A stretch of 64,000 nt of DNA from JAPPHA01 sp965220985 (lineage in GTDB: Bacteria; Pseudomonadota; Alphaproteobacteria; Rhodobacterales; Rhodobacteraceae): the NCBI GenBank assembly GCA_965220985.1, contig OZ244854.1, forward strand, positions 1-64,000, written 5' to 3'. Positions 48,661 through 58,238 of this stretch are shown in pieces. Made by a program: the position numbers and the translations under genes. Numbering within the stretch: the stretch's first letter is position 1; every line of letters begins with the position of its first letter. The notes beneath the pieces were generated by a model. The model ran no database searches, was not told the origin of the DNA, and saw only the letters and a list, made by a program, of their open reading frames with translations.

Positions 48661-49232
48661 CACTTGCTGTCCCTCTTCACAAGCGCAGCGCAAGACGAAC
48701 CGCCACACGACGAGTCTCGTGTTTGGACATTCCGGGCACGGAGCGGAGCGATCATCGGCGATTGAACTTTGTTGACGTTGGGAACAGTCGAGACGGGCTG
48801 TCTTCTGGCTGAACCGAACAAGTAAGTTGCTGGGTTTTCCGTGTCAAACTGGACAACATGATCTTGCGACCAAGTGCGACGATCGAATTCGCTCGTCGAC
48901 GATCTAAAATTTTTGCGGAACATCGAGGCTCTCGCAACCGAAACGCTTGCTTTCCGCTTGGCCACCTGGGTTGGCGTCTTCCATCGGTCACGTGATCATC
49001 GAGTTTCCCCGAGCGTAGGAACACGCATTGGATCCGGTGCCGACGATTGTCGATTTCAACAGGGGCGGGACGAGTTGGAGGAGTTGGTTTGCAGATATTG
49101 CCCTGCGCTTCTGCCAAACTGCACCTGCACGATCAATCTCGCGGGTCGAGATGCTGCGGTGCGCTGGAGATGCCGCAGTTTCTTGGTTTCAGTGGCTTCT
49201 TGTTTTCGCGGCCTTTGGTATAGCATCGCGTC
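48661..49232. other. Intergenic region, nothing recognised
   Basis: About 570 bp upstream of lspA and before the transposase remnant. No credible gene seen. Confidence 0.45.
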
Positions 49233-49514
49233 ATGTTCGTTCGCACAAAGCCAAAGCCGAATTCCCCGAAGAGATCCATCCAGATCGTCGAGTCCTTTCG
49301 TGAAGGCGAAAAGGTCCGGCAACGCGTGATCCGCCATGTCGGCGTAGCCAGCGACGACGAAGAGGAAGCCACGCTCAAGGAGCGTGCCGAACTCATCAAG
49401 GCAAAGATGCTCCACGAACTTCGACCGAGTCTTTTTTCACCGGAGCATATGGCGGAACTGGCCATCGACGCCGCCCGTCGCAAGTCAGCACGGCGGTCGC
49501 CAACAGAAAACTGA
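49233..49514 (+). pseudogene. N-terminal remnant of an IS1634-type transposase
   Basis: The plus frame encodes MFVRTKPKPNSPKRSIQIVE, SFREGEKVRQRVIRHVGVAS and a charged ELIKAKM segment, the typical beginning of IS1634-family transposases (their first ~60 residues). It then diverges and stops after 93 codons without the catalytic DDE domain. With the C-terminal remnant at 46860 it shows that one or more such elements inserted around bamF-lspA and decayed. Confidence 0.75.
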
Positions 49515-50848
49515 GATCATCGGCGCGACGAGGCGACCCCGAAGGTATGGCAATTTCTGAATACGGCAAAGCGACCTGCCCGAGGCATTGGCCGCAGGTG
49601 TTCTTGCTACACTGCGCCACCGCAGCGTGCCGGAGGGCAACCTCAAAGCGGGCGTGTTCCGCCGAAACGGAAGCCGCATAGTAGTGCCATGAAGCGCGAA
49701 ACGGACGCGCTCGGGAGCCACGACCGTTACGGAGGATTATCGTGGCTGGTCGATTGACTCGCGGAAAGCACGACGCGGGAGCGGTTGTTCTGAACAACAG
49801 GTTTCAGCATTGCATCAGAGTCGCCGGCGATGCCTCGGTCGGGAACATCGTAGAGACGATAGCCGCTCCCAGGCGTTTGAGGGCGGTTGCACGATGGCAC
49901 GATGGTGCAACTCGCTTCGAGGTTGAGTGACTGCGTTGATTGACCCTGCAAGTCCAGCAACATTGGAGTTGGCTTCCGAGTTTCCGGGCACGACCTGCGG
50001 GTTGTGCCTTCTTGCTTATGGGATGGATCGTTGTGCCCGCATTCGTCTGGGGATTTCGTCCATGGCTTCTGCCCGTGGGTGCAACCGCGTTTGCAGAGTT
50101 TTCTGTCCGATGCGGAGGAAACCACCACAGGTCACTCGTGAATCACGCGATGAACCCGCTTGTCGGCAATCATCGACCCCGAAATATCTCGATACAGGCA
50201 AGCGGCGAGTCAGTCCCGCGAGGCTGAGCTCGGAGGCGAGAGCATTCTTTCGCGTGGTCGACTCGGAACATTTGTACAATCGCCACGAAGGCTCGACCGC
50301 CCAAGAGAACGACATCGTAACGGACCGAAATGGTTGCGGTGACGTATCATGCACCACCGATCAAGAGGAAAACCTTAATTCGTGAACTCGATGCATGACA
50401 CCCGATTTTGGCGTTGACCGACACAGGAGTTTTCGGGCCATGGGCGGATGTCGGCCCGCAGCCGAGATCAGATCCGACATCGCCCGTTGCAGAAATCCAG
50501 TTGACCATTCAGCGCTGACCCTCGTTGTGCCCACGACATGCCCTGTCACCGACGCCCGTCGGAACGGAGCCATTTCCCAGCGACTTGACGCGCGGCTTGC
50601 TGATTGTTCGTCGTGCAAAGCATGACAATGGACTTCAGGCGGTCTGACTGCGACCAAGCCCGCCCGAGCGTGGCAAATGTGCAACAGTTCTGCCGAATTG
50701 GGGCGGAGAATTGAAATCTTGGTTGTTGGCTGGGCGGTTTTCGGAAAAAGAGACCGTCGCAAGTTCGCCGGTATGTCCTATGCCGGTCCTGAGCGCGATT
50801 AATCGAGTTCGAACTTGCACAAAGGTTAACCTTGAAAGGAAGAACATC
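49515..50848. other. 1.3-kb region without a recognised gene
   Basis: Short overlapping frames, no domain. Its right end must contain the first porin's promoter; AAAGGA lies just upstream of the start codon at 50849. Confidence 0.5.
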
Positions 50849-51922
50849 ATGAAAAGATTGATGCTCGCGACAACTTCGCTGGTTGTTGCAGGCGGCATGG
50901 CAGCCGCCGAAGTCTCGGTCTCCGGCTCGGCTGAGCTCGGAATCGCCGGGGAAAAAGGAAAAGACTCGAAGTTGCACAAGTCGATCGACGTCAATTTCTC
51001 CATGTCGGGTGAAACCGACTCAGGCCTGTCTTTTGGTGCGTCCATTGACCTGGATGAGACTGGGGAAGGTTATGCCGACGATGGCCATGTCAACGTGTCT
51101 GGCGCATTCGGCACGCTGACGCTTGGTGACACCGACGGCGGCTACGACAAGGCTCTGACCGAAGTCGGGTCAGCCACTTCGATTGCTGACAACCACACCG
51201 GTCATCCGGGTTACAACGGCAACTCCGGTCTTGACGGTGACGCTGCACTTGCTGGCAACGGCGGCAACATCCTGCGTTACGACTACACCTTTGGCGGAGT
51301 CACGACATCGGCATCTGTAGAGATGAACGCAAACGACAACAGCGCTGCCACCTACGGCCTCGGTGTCGCGTGGTCAGGCGATGTCGGCGGCATCGGCATG
51401 GGCCTCGGTCTCGGCTATCAGTCGGGCAAAGCGGCTACCGAAGAGGGTGTCGAGGCAACAAATGCGACCGGAACAAAGATTGGTACCGACGGCAATGCCG
51501 TAACTAACACCAATCCCGTTGCGACTTTCGACCGCGACACAAAAGCCTCGATCGTTGGAATGAGTGCTTCGGCTGACATGGGCAACGGTTTTTCCGTCAC
51601 GGCCAACTACTCCAGAAAAACCCACGAGGTCGACATCAGCAACGACAACATCACAAGCAACTCGGTGGCTGATCAAGAGATCAAGACCTCGCATGCTGGG
51701 CTGGGAGTCGGCTACACGACTGGTGATCTGACCATCGGCGTGAACGGTGGCCAATCCACTGCCAAAGAGAATGGCAAGGCAGACGTCAAGCACACCGGTG
51801 CTGGTGTTGCCGTAACCTACAGCTTGGGCACTGGCGCGTCCTTGCAACTCGGAGTTGGCAGCGGCAAGGAAGGTGATGACAAGAAGAGCAGCTGGTCTGC
51901 CGGTCTGGCCTTCAGCTTCTGA
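50849..51922 (+). CDS. Outer-membrane porin, copy 1 (Rhodobacter-type)
   Basis: A 357-residue precursor beginning MKRLMLATTSL with cleavage after GGMAAA. The mature protein shows alternating beta-strands (VSVSGSAELGIAGEKGKD, INVNFSMSG-like strands, GFSVTANYSRKTHEV) and ends SSWSAGLAFSF, with the terminal phenylalanine needed for barrel assembly. LDETGEGYADDGHVNVSGAF and LGDTDGGYDKALTEVGSAT fit the constriction-loop region of small trimeric porins. It allows diffusion of small solutes. The start is set by AAAGGA and by identity with the next porin. The region of about 190-260 is where the two copies differ most. A strong terminator follows. Confidence 0.93.
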   Translation: MKRLMLATTSLVVAGGMAAAEVSVSGSAELGIAGEKGKDSKLHKSIDVNFSMSGETDSGLSFGASIDLDETGEGYADDGHVNVSGAFGTLTLGDTDGGYDKALTEVGSATSIADNHTGHPGYNGNSGLDGDAALAGNGGNILRYDYTFGGVTTSASVEMNANDNSAATYGLGVAWSGDVGGIGMGLGLGYQSGKAATEEGVEATNATGTKIGTDGNAVTNTNPVATFDRDTKASIVGMSASADMGNGFSVTANYSRKTHEVDISNDNITSNSVADQEIKTSHAGLGVGYTTGDLTIGVNGGQSTAKENGKADVKHTGAGVAVTYSLGTGASLQLGVGSGKEGDDKKSSWSAGLAFSF

Positions 51923-51956
51923 GCAAGCAACCAATCGGGTACAATCCCCGCTATTC

Positions 51957-51994
51957 AAAGTGCAGCAACTCAGCCGAGTTGCTGCACTTTTTTT
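51957..51994 (+). terminator. Rho-independent terminator of porin copy 1
   Basis: A perfect 15-bp stem (51957-51971 with 51976-51990) with loop AGCC, followed by T residues. Nearly identical to the terminator after copy 2. Confidence 0.95.
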
Positions 51995-52771
51995 GTTTGT
52001 CTTACTGCTCATTGTCCGACTGGCCTTCGAGAACATGCGTTCGCCTCAAGACGTCGGCGAGTTTTCCAGTATGGCGTGGTAAACCCTCGCCTTTTTGTCA
52101 TCCCCTCCGCAACATCTGAACTGTCAAAGACCGTTTACAACTCGATCCGATAGTGTCCTGGGTCGTGTTCACCGCACATGCTCCGAAACCGGCCGTCCGA
52201 TTGAACATCTGAAGCAAAGGTTCAAAAAATCCGGAATGCCCCGCGACCACTGACTTCGTCGACCGTCGTTCCTCGGATTTGCGGAGCGTGGCGCGGGGTG
52301 TACATGTGAGACCAATGCCTTGCCAACCAGTAACAGGAGCGGAGGCTTTGCAGTATACTGTCCAAGTTTGCATCATACTGTCCGAGAAAGTGAAAAAGAC
52401 CACGGTCAAGGCAACCCTCCTGCACATCTGTCGGAGTTCTCGACTTGTCCGAGGCATCGCATTGAGCAGAACAATTGCCAGGAAAGGGACAGTTGACTGC
52501 GGATCATGCCCGCCCACTGAAACCTGATGATCAACAATCGGTTCAACACAACTTCGGCACCAACAGTAGAGCGCGAATGAAAAAGTCGGCGAGTGACATT
52601 TTCGCAACAAATGATGACGTTTCCGTTGCGTCAGCCAAATTCAACGTTGATTCGATCGTCGAACGACATGACAAGGGCAGTTGCACGATTGCTGGTGCAC
52701 CCCGTGACGTCACTAACTTGGCGGACCGGCTGCGATCTTGCGGAACAGTTGACTGTGAAAGGAAATTAATC
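51995..52771. other. Intergenic region between the porin genes
   Basis: About 775 bp. It contains no recognised gene. It does not look like the upstream sequence of copy 1 except very near the ribosome binding site, so the two porins probably have separate promoters. Confidence 0.5.
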
Positions 52772-53878
52772 GTGAAGAGATTGATGCTCGCGACAACCTC
52801 GCTGGTTGTTGCTGGCGGCATGGCAGCCGCCGAAGTCTCGGTCACCGGCTCGGCTGAGCTTGGCGTGTCCGGGGAAAAAGGAAAAGACGCGAAACTCCAC
52901 AAGTCGATCGACGTCAATTTCTCGATGTCGGGCGAAACCGATAGTGGTCTTTCGTTTGGCGCGTCCATTGATCTGGATGAGACCGGGGAAGGTTATGCCG
53001 ACGATGGCCATGTCAACGTCTCTGGCGCATTTGGCACCCTGACGCTTGGTGACACCGACGGCGGCTACGACAAAGCTCTGAGCGAAGTCGGGTCAGCCAC
53101 GTCGATTGCCGACGATCACACTGGTCACCCGGGTTACAACGGCAACTCCGGTCTGGACGGGCAAGCCGACCTCGCCAACAATGGCGGCAACATCCTTCGC
53201 TACGACTACACGTTTGGCGGTGTCACGACATCGGCATCTGCCGAAATCAACGCAGACGATTCGAGCCTCAGAACCTACGGTTTCGGCGTTGCGTGGTCAG
53301 GTGATGTCGGCGGTATCGGCATGGGCATCGGCCTCGGCTTCCAGTCCGGCAAGGGTCCAACCACGTCAATTGAGGCGGTGGATTCGGCAGGAAACAAATA
53401 CCTGGCAAATAATGACGGCAGCGTTAACCCTGGTAGGAGAGCAGGAGCAAATGACCCCGTTCCCATGATCGACAGTGACGTCAAGGCATCAATCGTCGGG
53501 ATGAGTGCATCCGCTGACATGGGCAACGGCTTTTCCGTCACGGCGAACTATTCCAGAAACACCCACGAGATAACAGTTGAAGGGGACTGGGACAGCGGGA
53601 ACGGCGACATCAAGAAAACCACCTCCCACGCTGGTCTTGGAATCGCCTACACCACCGGTGACCTGACTATCGGCGTCAACGGCGGACAGTCGACTCTCAA
53701 AGAGGAAGACGGAAACGACGCAAATGCCGCCAAAGACGATGTCAAGAACACTGGTGCTGGTGTGGCAGTGACCTACAGCCTGGGCACTGGTGCCTCGTTG
53801 CAACTCGGTGTCGGCAGCGGCAAGGCAGGCGATGACAAGAAGAGCAGCTGGTCTGCCGGTCTGGCCTTCAGCTTCTGA
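52772..53878 (+). CDS. Outer-membrane porin, copy 2 (Rhodobacter-type)
   Basis: A 368-residue precursor from a GTG at 52772, preceded by GAAAGGA, with the same signal peptide as copy 1. The first ~150 residues and the last ~100 are almost identical to copy 1. The central section is divergent and slightly longer, with IEAVDSAGNKYLANNDGSVN and PGRRAGANDPVPMIDSDVKA, most likely a surface loop. It ends SSWSAGLAFSF. A longer in-frame reading to 52475 lacks a signal and is rejected. The tandem pair, with matching terminators, points to duplication followed by loop divergence that could alter selectivity or phage and antibody recognition. Confidence 0.93.
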   Translation: MKRLMLATTSLVVAGGMAAAEVSVTGSAELGVSGEKGKDAKLHKSIDVNFSMSGETDSGLSFGASIDLDETGEGYADDGHVNVSGAFGTLTLGDTDGGYDKALSEVGSATSIADDHTGHPGYNGNSGLDGQADLANNGGNILRYDYTFGGVTTSASAEINADDSSLRTYGFGVAWSGDVGGIGMGIGLGFQSGKGPTTSIEAVDSAGNKYLANNDGSVNPGRRAGANDPVPMIDSDVKASIVGMSASADMGNGFSVTANYSRNTHEITVEGDWDSGNGDIKKTTSHAGLGIAYTTGDLTIGVNGGQSTLKEEDGNDANAAKDDVKNTGAGVAVTYSLGTGASLQLGVGSGKAGDDKKSSWSAGLAFSF

Positions 53879-53909
53879 CCAAACGCTTGCGGGCTTCATC
53901 CCGCAACTC

Positions 53910-53946
53910 AAAGTGCAGCAACTCCTCCGAGTTGCTGCACTTTTTT
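53910..53946 (+). terminator. Rho-independent terminator of porin copy 2
   Basis: A perfect 15-bp stem (53910-53924 with 53929-53943) with loop CTCC and a T-tract; the same arms as after copy 1, with a different loop. Confidence 0.95.
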
Positions 53947-54399
53947 GTTTCGGCGGACCGTGGCGCGAGCAGGGAAGTCTCGCGTGTTCTTCGCCACACT
54001 CGCGGCGGCAACCGAAACGCTGACGGCACATAGCAACCTATCCTTTTTCGAAACCAACGTTCCGCCGACCGTTTGCCATTTGCAATCTGAAATCATGGGC
54101 ACAACGAAAACTGCGGTTCGCTGACACGCGCCCGCTGAATCTGCCATCGTCAGATGCTGAGTTTCCCATTGGAGCCCATCCGCTCGGCGAGATGCATCAG
54201 GTGTCGGGTTTCCTCGTAGGAACAGATCTATTGGTCCTTGTGACTCGTCGGATCTTCTCGACGACGTGAGTTCACTTAACCGACCGACCCTTACCATCCA
54301 GACGCGCTCGCATCTCGATGTGCATTCTTCTGGCTCCTTGACAGCCGCCGGAACTTTGGCACGTGACACCGCCGCGGATACCAAACTCCTTTCAGACGC
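53947..54399. other. Intergenic region, nothing recognised
   Basis: About 450 bp between the porin terminator and the end of the convergent conjugation operon. Short frames only. Confidence 0.5.
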
Positions 54400-55617
54400 T
54401 CAGTGACTGTGATCGGTATTGCCGTCGACAAACGGCAACCGACTCTCACTCGATTCTGACGGTTCGTCCCCGGCATAAACACCAATGCGGCTCGAGGTTT
54501 CGGCGACGATGACCGCGCTGCCCCATAGTCGAGCCATCGACTGACCGACCTTCTGCCGCAAATGATGGACCGGAACTGGCCTCGTCCATCGGTCATTTGC
54601 GGCAATCACGACAATATCGCTTCGCAACGCCCCGCCGAGGAGCCACGCTACCGGCGAAAACGCCTCAAAACAGATCAACCATCGCACGCTGTACGGTCCG
54701 ATCCGGACTCTTTTGTGGCTCCCTGCCCCGATTTCCCAACCGTGGTTCGCATCGCCCACCTGTCCGGGCAGTGCGACCACCCGTTCATGAACCGGTTCTG
54801 GAAGACAATCGCCGGTGCCACGCCCCCGGTATCTGTGAATCGAGGCCCGACCGTCATCATCGAGCACCCCGACGTAGATGTCGCTTCGATGCAGGGTCGC
54901 ATGGCGACACCATCGAAGGATCGAGTACGGGTCGGAACCGTCGATCACGTTTTCGCCCAGAAACACCACCTTCGCCGGTGGCAATTCGTCCAGGAGTCGC
55001 CGCTCCCAGGAGGCCGTCGTCAACGCCGGTTGCGGTTCGACTTCAACCTCCCAGAAACCGCTGACCTCGGATGGCTCATGAACCAGCCAGCACACGATGG
55101 ACGAAACCACCGCACACGCCGCAGTCGCCGCCTTGATCCTGCCCGATCGCATGTCCAGTCCCGCGAGCACGAAAGGCACCAGCAAGACACCGATGACACC
55201 GGTTCCTGGCCACAGATCGCCTGCGACAAGAACGAGTGATCCGACATGCCACGGGATCATCGCACTGATCGCAGCAGCAATGCCAGCGTTCAGCGCCGAA
55301 AACGCCAGCGCCGCGACAAACGGGTACATCAGCAGCAGAACAATCGCGGGCGAGAGGTCGAGCTGCCGATTCAGAAACCCCACCGAGATCGGAACAAACG
55401 CGGCAACATGCCATCCGAGCGCGATCGCGTAGCGTCGGCCGTGGCGTTCCGCCAGAACGATGGCGGATAGTCCCGCCACCGCGAACACGAGCGGAACTCC
55501 AGGGAAGTAGAACCCGGCGGCCGCAACCGCACACGCGAGGACCGCGACCAGCGCATCATTGCGTGCGGTACGGATCCAGCGTGAACTTGACCACGACCGA
55601 CTCCTCGAGTGTCCCAT
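54400..55617 (-). CDS. traB: TraB-like conjugal transfer protein (membrane-anchored nitrilase/CN-hydrolase type)
   Basis: A protein of about 405 residues. Residues ~20-190 hold several transmembrane helices (ALVAVLACAVAAAGFYFPG and on). The C-terminal part is a carbon-nitrogen hydrolase-like domain with KVVFLGENVIDG (glutamate) and RWLICFEAFSP (cysteine), plus SDIVVIAANDRWTRP and QSMARLWGSAVIVAETS. This two-part build matches TraB of Ti-type conjugative plasmids, related to apolipoprotein N-acyltransferases. It is the last gene of the type IV secretion operon and its ATG at 55617 lies 62 bases inside the muramidase gene. Its role in transfer is poorly defined in the family. Confidence 0.8.
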   Translation of the reverse strand: MGHSRSRSWSSSRWIRTARNDALVAVLACAVAAAGFYFPGVPLVFAVAGLSAIVLAERHGRRYAIALGWHVAAFVPISVGFLNRQLDLSPAIVLLLMYPFVAALAFSALNAGIAAAISAMIPWHVGSLVLVAGDLWPGTGVIGVLLVPFVLAGLDMRSGRIKAATAACAVVSSIVCWLVHEPSEVSGFWEVEVEPQPALTTASWERRLLDELPPAKVVFLGENVIDGSDPYSILRWCRHATLHRSDIYVGVLDDDGRASIHRYRGRGTGDCLPEPVHERVVALPGQVGDANHGWEIGAGSHKRVRIGPYSVRWLICFEAFSPVAWLLGGALRSDIVVIAANDRWTRPVPVHHLRQKVGQSMARLWGSAVIVAETSSRIGVYAGDEPSESSESRLPFVDGNTDHSH

Positions 55618-56314
55618 TGTCCTTCGCCTGCTCGGTATTTCGCTCTGTTGTCCTCCTGATTTCGTCGAAACGAATTCTCGATCGAGCCATGTGCACATCG
55701 ATCATTCCTCGGTCCGTTCTGCGATTTTCGATGTTCGCTGAGACCGTTGATCGGCCCGCCGTGGTGGAAGAATTACCCATCAGGAATCCCACAAACTCAT
55801 CCCATGTGACCAACGCCCGGTTGCCGGCGACCCCATGCCAGGCCGACCGGCCGGCGCCCTGCCCTGTCACCACCGGCAGCGCCGCCCAGGTCTTGGCAAG
55901 ACAGTTCGCAAACGGGGCCAACTGGCGTTCTCCGTAACCGCAGTCATCAAGCAGTCGGTTGGCCAGTTCATCTTGCAAGGATTCGTCAAACACGCGGTCG
56001 GGATCGACGTCATGGTCGCGAGCCAACCGTGCCAAAGTCTTGTGGATGAACTGGTACCGCCCGACGGCAGTCGAGACCGCCTGCGGTCGGATCCGTTTCT
56101 GCCATGCCAGAACCTCGCCCAGGCTCATCTGGGTCAAGGGCATCGGGAGCGCCTCCTGGATCGTCGCATGAACGGAATCGTAACCGTCGGGTGCCTCGTG
56201 TTTCGCGATGAAGTCCAAAAGAGCGGCTCGGCCCGGCAACGCGACAACCGAAGGCGCAAACGTCACGAGTATCATCGAACCGATGAACAACAACCCTATT
56301 GTGCGGGCAACCAC
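55556..56314 (-). CDS. Secreted muramidase/lytic enzyme (VirB1-like role)
   Basis: A 252-residue exported enzyme; GTG start at 56314 overlapping the virB10 end by 19 bases. The signal peptide ends near SVVALP. The lysozyme-like domain reads LLDFIAKHEAPDGYDSVHAT, with a likely catalytic glutamate, then GEVLAWQKRIRP and STAVGRYQFIHKTLARLARD, the arrangement of phage-type glucosaminidase/muramidase folds. A charged tail follows. It should open the cell wall so that the secretion channel can assemble, the job done by VirB1 in other systems. Confidence 0.85.
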   Translation of the reverse strand: MVARTIGLLFIGSMILVTFAPSVVALPGRAALLDFIAKHEAPDGYDSVHATIQEALPMPLTQMSLGEVLAWQKRIRPQAVSTAVGRYQFIHKTLARLARDHDVDPDRVFDESLQDELANRLLDDCGYGERQLAPFANCLAKTWAALPVVTGQGAGRSAWHGVAGNRALVTWDEFVGFLMGNSSTTAGRSTVSANIENRRTDRGMIDVHMARSRIRFDEIRRTTERNTEQAKDNGTLEESVVVKFTLDPYRTQ

Positions 56315-57534
56315 AGCGCGGTCTCCAGTGTCACGTTCATCGGCGTACCCGAAGCGATTCGAATGGCCGGCGGCTGGTTCAGATCCCTCGCCAGCAGCTG
56401 TTCCGAGATTGTCACGGAGGTGTCGCCTGCCGCTCGACGAAGGGCACCAACAAGCCGATCGTCGTCATCTTCCTTGCCGCGCGCAATGCCACCCACGAGA
56501 TTGACGGCGAAAGCCGCCCCGAGCGACTTCGCAAACCGCGACTCCCGCGTTCCGCTGATGCCGGTTCTTCCGCTCAGATCCGATGCCACCGCACTCGATG
56601 GCGAAACAACCACACCATTCGGAAACTGCAATTCGGTCCACATGATGGAAACCCGATCGGCATGAACGTCTCGCACCGAACCCTGCCGGCCAAAGAGCAG
56701 AGTTCCGCGGGGTATCACGACATGCATGCCGGTCACGCTGTCACGGACATCCGACATGACCTGCGCCCGCGCCGTTCCAGGCGACCCCGAATCCAGATTG
56801 GTCAGAAGGACTGCCGGAATGACGGTTCCCGCGAACAGCTGGTGGAGCAGATCACCACGATCCGCCAAATGCGAATTTCGCGTCGCGAGGCTGGCTCCGC
56901 CATCGCGCAGATTGCGATCATCGCCGTGCACGCGATCAGCCACTTCTTCGGGCGCACGCTCCCCGAAATTTCTATTTCTGGCAGACACTTCGGGCCATTC
57001 ACCGCTTGTGCCGCCGGCAACCGACAAGGACTGCGGTTCCTGTTCGCGCGGCTGCGGACTCTCCGCATCGCGAAACCCGTTCTCGGCCGATTGCCGCCCT
57101 GCCCGATCCCCGATCTGATGCAATCCCTCGCCGAGCGGAGAATGGTCTGCCTCGCGGGCCAAGTCGTCCAACCGTCGGCGTTCCTCCTCGATTCGAAGGC
57201 GCGTCTCCTGCAACCGCTGCTCGGCCTCGGGGCTGATGCGGCCTCGCGCCTCGGAATTGGCGAAGTCGTCTCCGCCTGCCCCTGCGGTTTCATCGAAGGT
57301 TTTGGACTTTCGGTTCCTGAGGATGCGTTCTCCCTGATCGACCAGCCGCCCCGCTTCTCCGGGATCCGTGCTCTGATCGACGAGCGCAGTCGTCACGCCA
57401 CCAGCAGACCGCCACGCAGTCTTGCTGAGGGCCCAGCCAACGGCGATCACCACGACAACAATCACGAGGCCAAAGACAATGGTTGCGGCGTTTTTCCTCA
57501 TGATGGCCGCAGCATTCGGATCAGTCGCCCGCAT
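56296..57534 (-). CDS. trbI: VirB10/TrbI-type secretion channel protein
   Basis: A 412-residue protein. One transmembrane helix lies at about 13-36 (NAATIVFGLVIVVVVIAVGW), followed by a long charged periplasmic linker (about 60-230). The VirB10 barrel reads LFAGTVIPAVLLTNLDSGSP, GMHVVIPRGTLLFGRQ and RVSIMWTELQFPNGV. VirB10 normally spans both membranes and forms the channel core together with VirB9 and VirB7. The ATG at 57534 overlaps the end of the VirB8-type gene by 14 bases, leaving no room for the VirB9/TrbG gene that usually sits between them. Confidence 0.92.
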   Translation of the reverse strand: MRATDPNAAAIMRKNAATIVFGLVIVVVVIAVGWALSKTAWRSAGGVTTALVDQSTDPGEAGRLVDQGERILRNRKSKTFDETAGAGGDDFANSEARGRISPEAEQRLQETRLRIEEERRRLDDLAREADHSPLGEGLHQIGDRAGRQSAENGFRDAESPQPREQEPQSLSVAGGTSGEWPEVSARNRNFGERAPEEVADRVHGDDRNLRDGGASLATRNSHLADRGDLLHQLFAGTVIPAVLLTNLDSGSPGTARAQVMSDVRDSVTGMHVVIPRGTLLFGRQGSVRDVHADRVSIMWTELQFPNGVVVSPSSAVASDLSGRTGISGTRESRFAKSLGAAFAVNLVGGIARGKEDDDDRLVGALRRAAGDTSVTISEQLLARDLNQPPAIRIASGTPMNVTLETALWLPAQ

Positions 57535-58222
57535 GGGATCGGACTCTCTGGATGTCGATGCTGTCGATCATCAGACCCAAGGGATTGATCTCGAGAGCCT
57601 CCCCACCGGTCACTGCCTGTTGTCCGAGAACAAGGACACCGACAAAACGATCCTCGGCGATCTGTTCGCCGGTGTTTCGGTCCTTGACCGTCTCCGTCCA
57701 CTCAACCCGCCACGTTGTCCCGCCGGCAAAGCTCACCGAGGTGACATCCACGAACACCGTCTCGCGATCCCAGCGGACGATCGGATTGGTCTCTTCGTTC
57801 CGATAGGTGTCGCTCAAAACCCGAAACGCTTGGCTGTCGGACGGAAGGAACCGGTAGAGACGCCTCAGGTTTCGCTCCAGAATTGCAGGATCAGCAGGTA
57901 TCGAACGCCCACGTTCGACAAAGCGTTGCAACTCGCGCTTGACGACATTCGTCGGCCACTCGCCGATCGTTCGCGGCTGCGGCAGCGCTTCCGCCCGACC
58001 GAGGTCGTCAACCTTCACGAGATACGGAACATACTCGCTCTGGGTTGCGGACCAGATGCCGAATCCGAGGCCAACGCATCCGACCATCGTGCCGGCAATG
58101 GCCAGCCAAAAGAATCTCTTCGCCGTTGCCGCATGAAACGCAAATCTCTCGTCCCACTCGCGCTGGGCAGAAATGTAGGGGTTTCGAGCCGCGATTTCGG
58201 GTGACCGGGATTTCATCTGCAT
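57521..58222 (-). CDS. trbF: VirB8/TrbF-type secretion protein
   Basis: About 233 residues: a short cytoplasmic N-terminus with the TrbF mark NPYISAQREWDERF, one transmembrane helix (FFWLAIAGTMVGCVGLGFGI) and a periplasmic NTF2-like domain with YVPYLVKVDDLGRAEALPQP, RFLPSDSQAFRVLSDTYRN and TWRVEWTE. It is an assembly factor of the inner-membrane complex. Starts at 58249, 58222 and 58216 are all possible; 58222 or 58216 place GAGGA at a usable distance. It follows the VirB6-type gene almost directly. Confidence 0.9.
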   Translation of the reverse strand: MQMKSRSPEIAARNPYISAQREWDERFAFHAATAKRFFWLAIAGTMVGCVGLGFGIWSATQSEYVPYLVKVDDLGRAEALPQPRTIGEWPTNVVKRELQRFVERGRSIPADPAILERNLRRLYRFLPSDSQAFRVLSDTYRNEETNPIVRWDRETVFVDVTSVSFAGGTTWRVEWTETVKDRNTGEQIAEDRFVGVLVLGQQAVTGGEALEINPLGLMIDSIDIQRVRSHAGD

Positions 58223-58238
58223 GTCCTCATCGCCTCGA

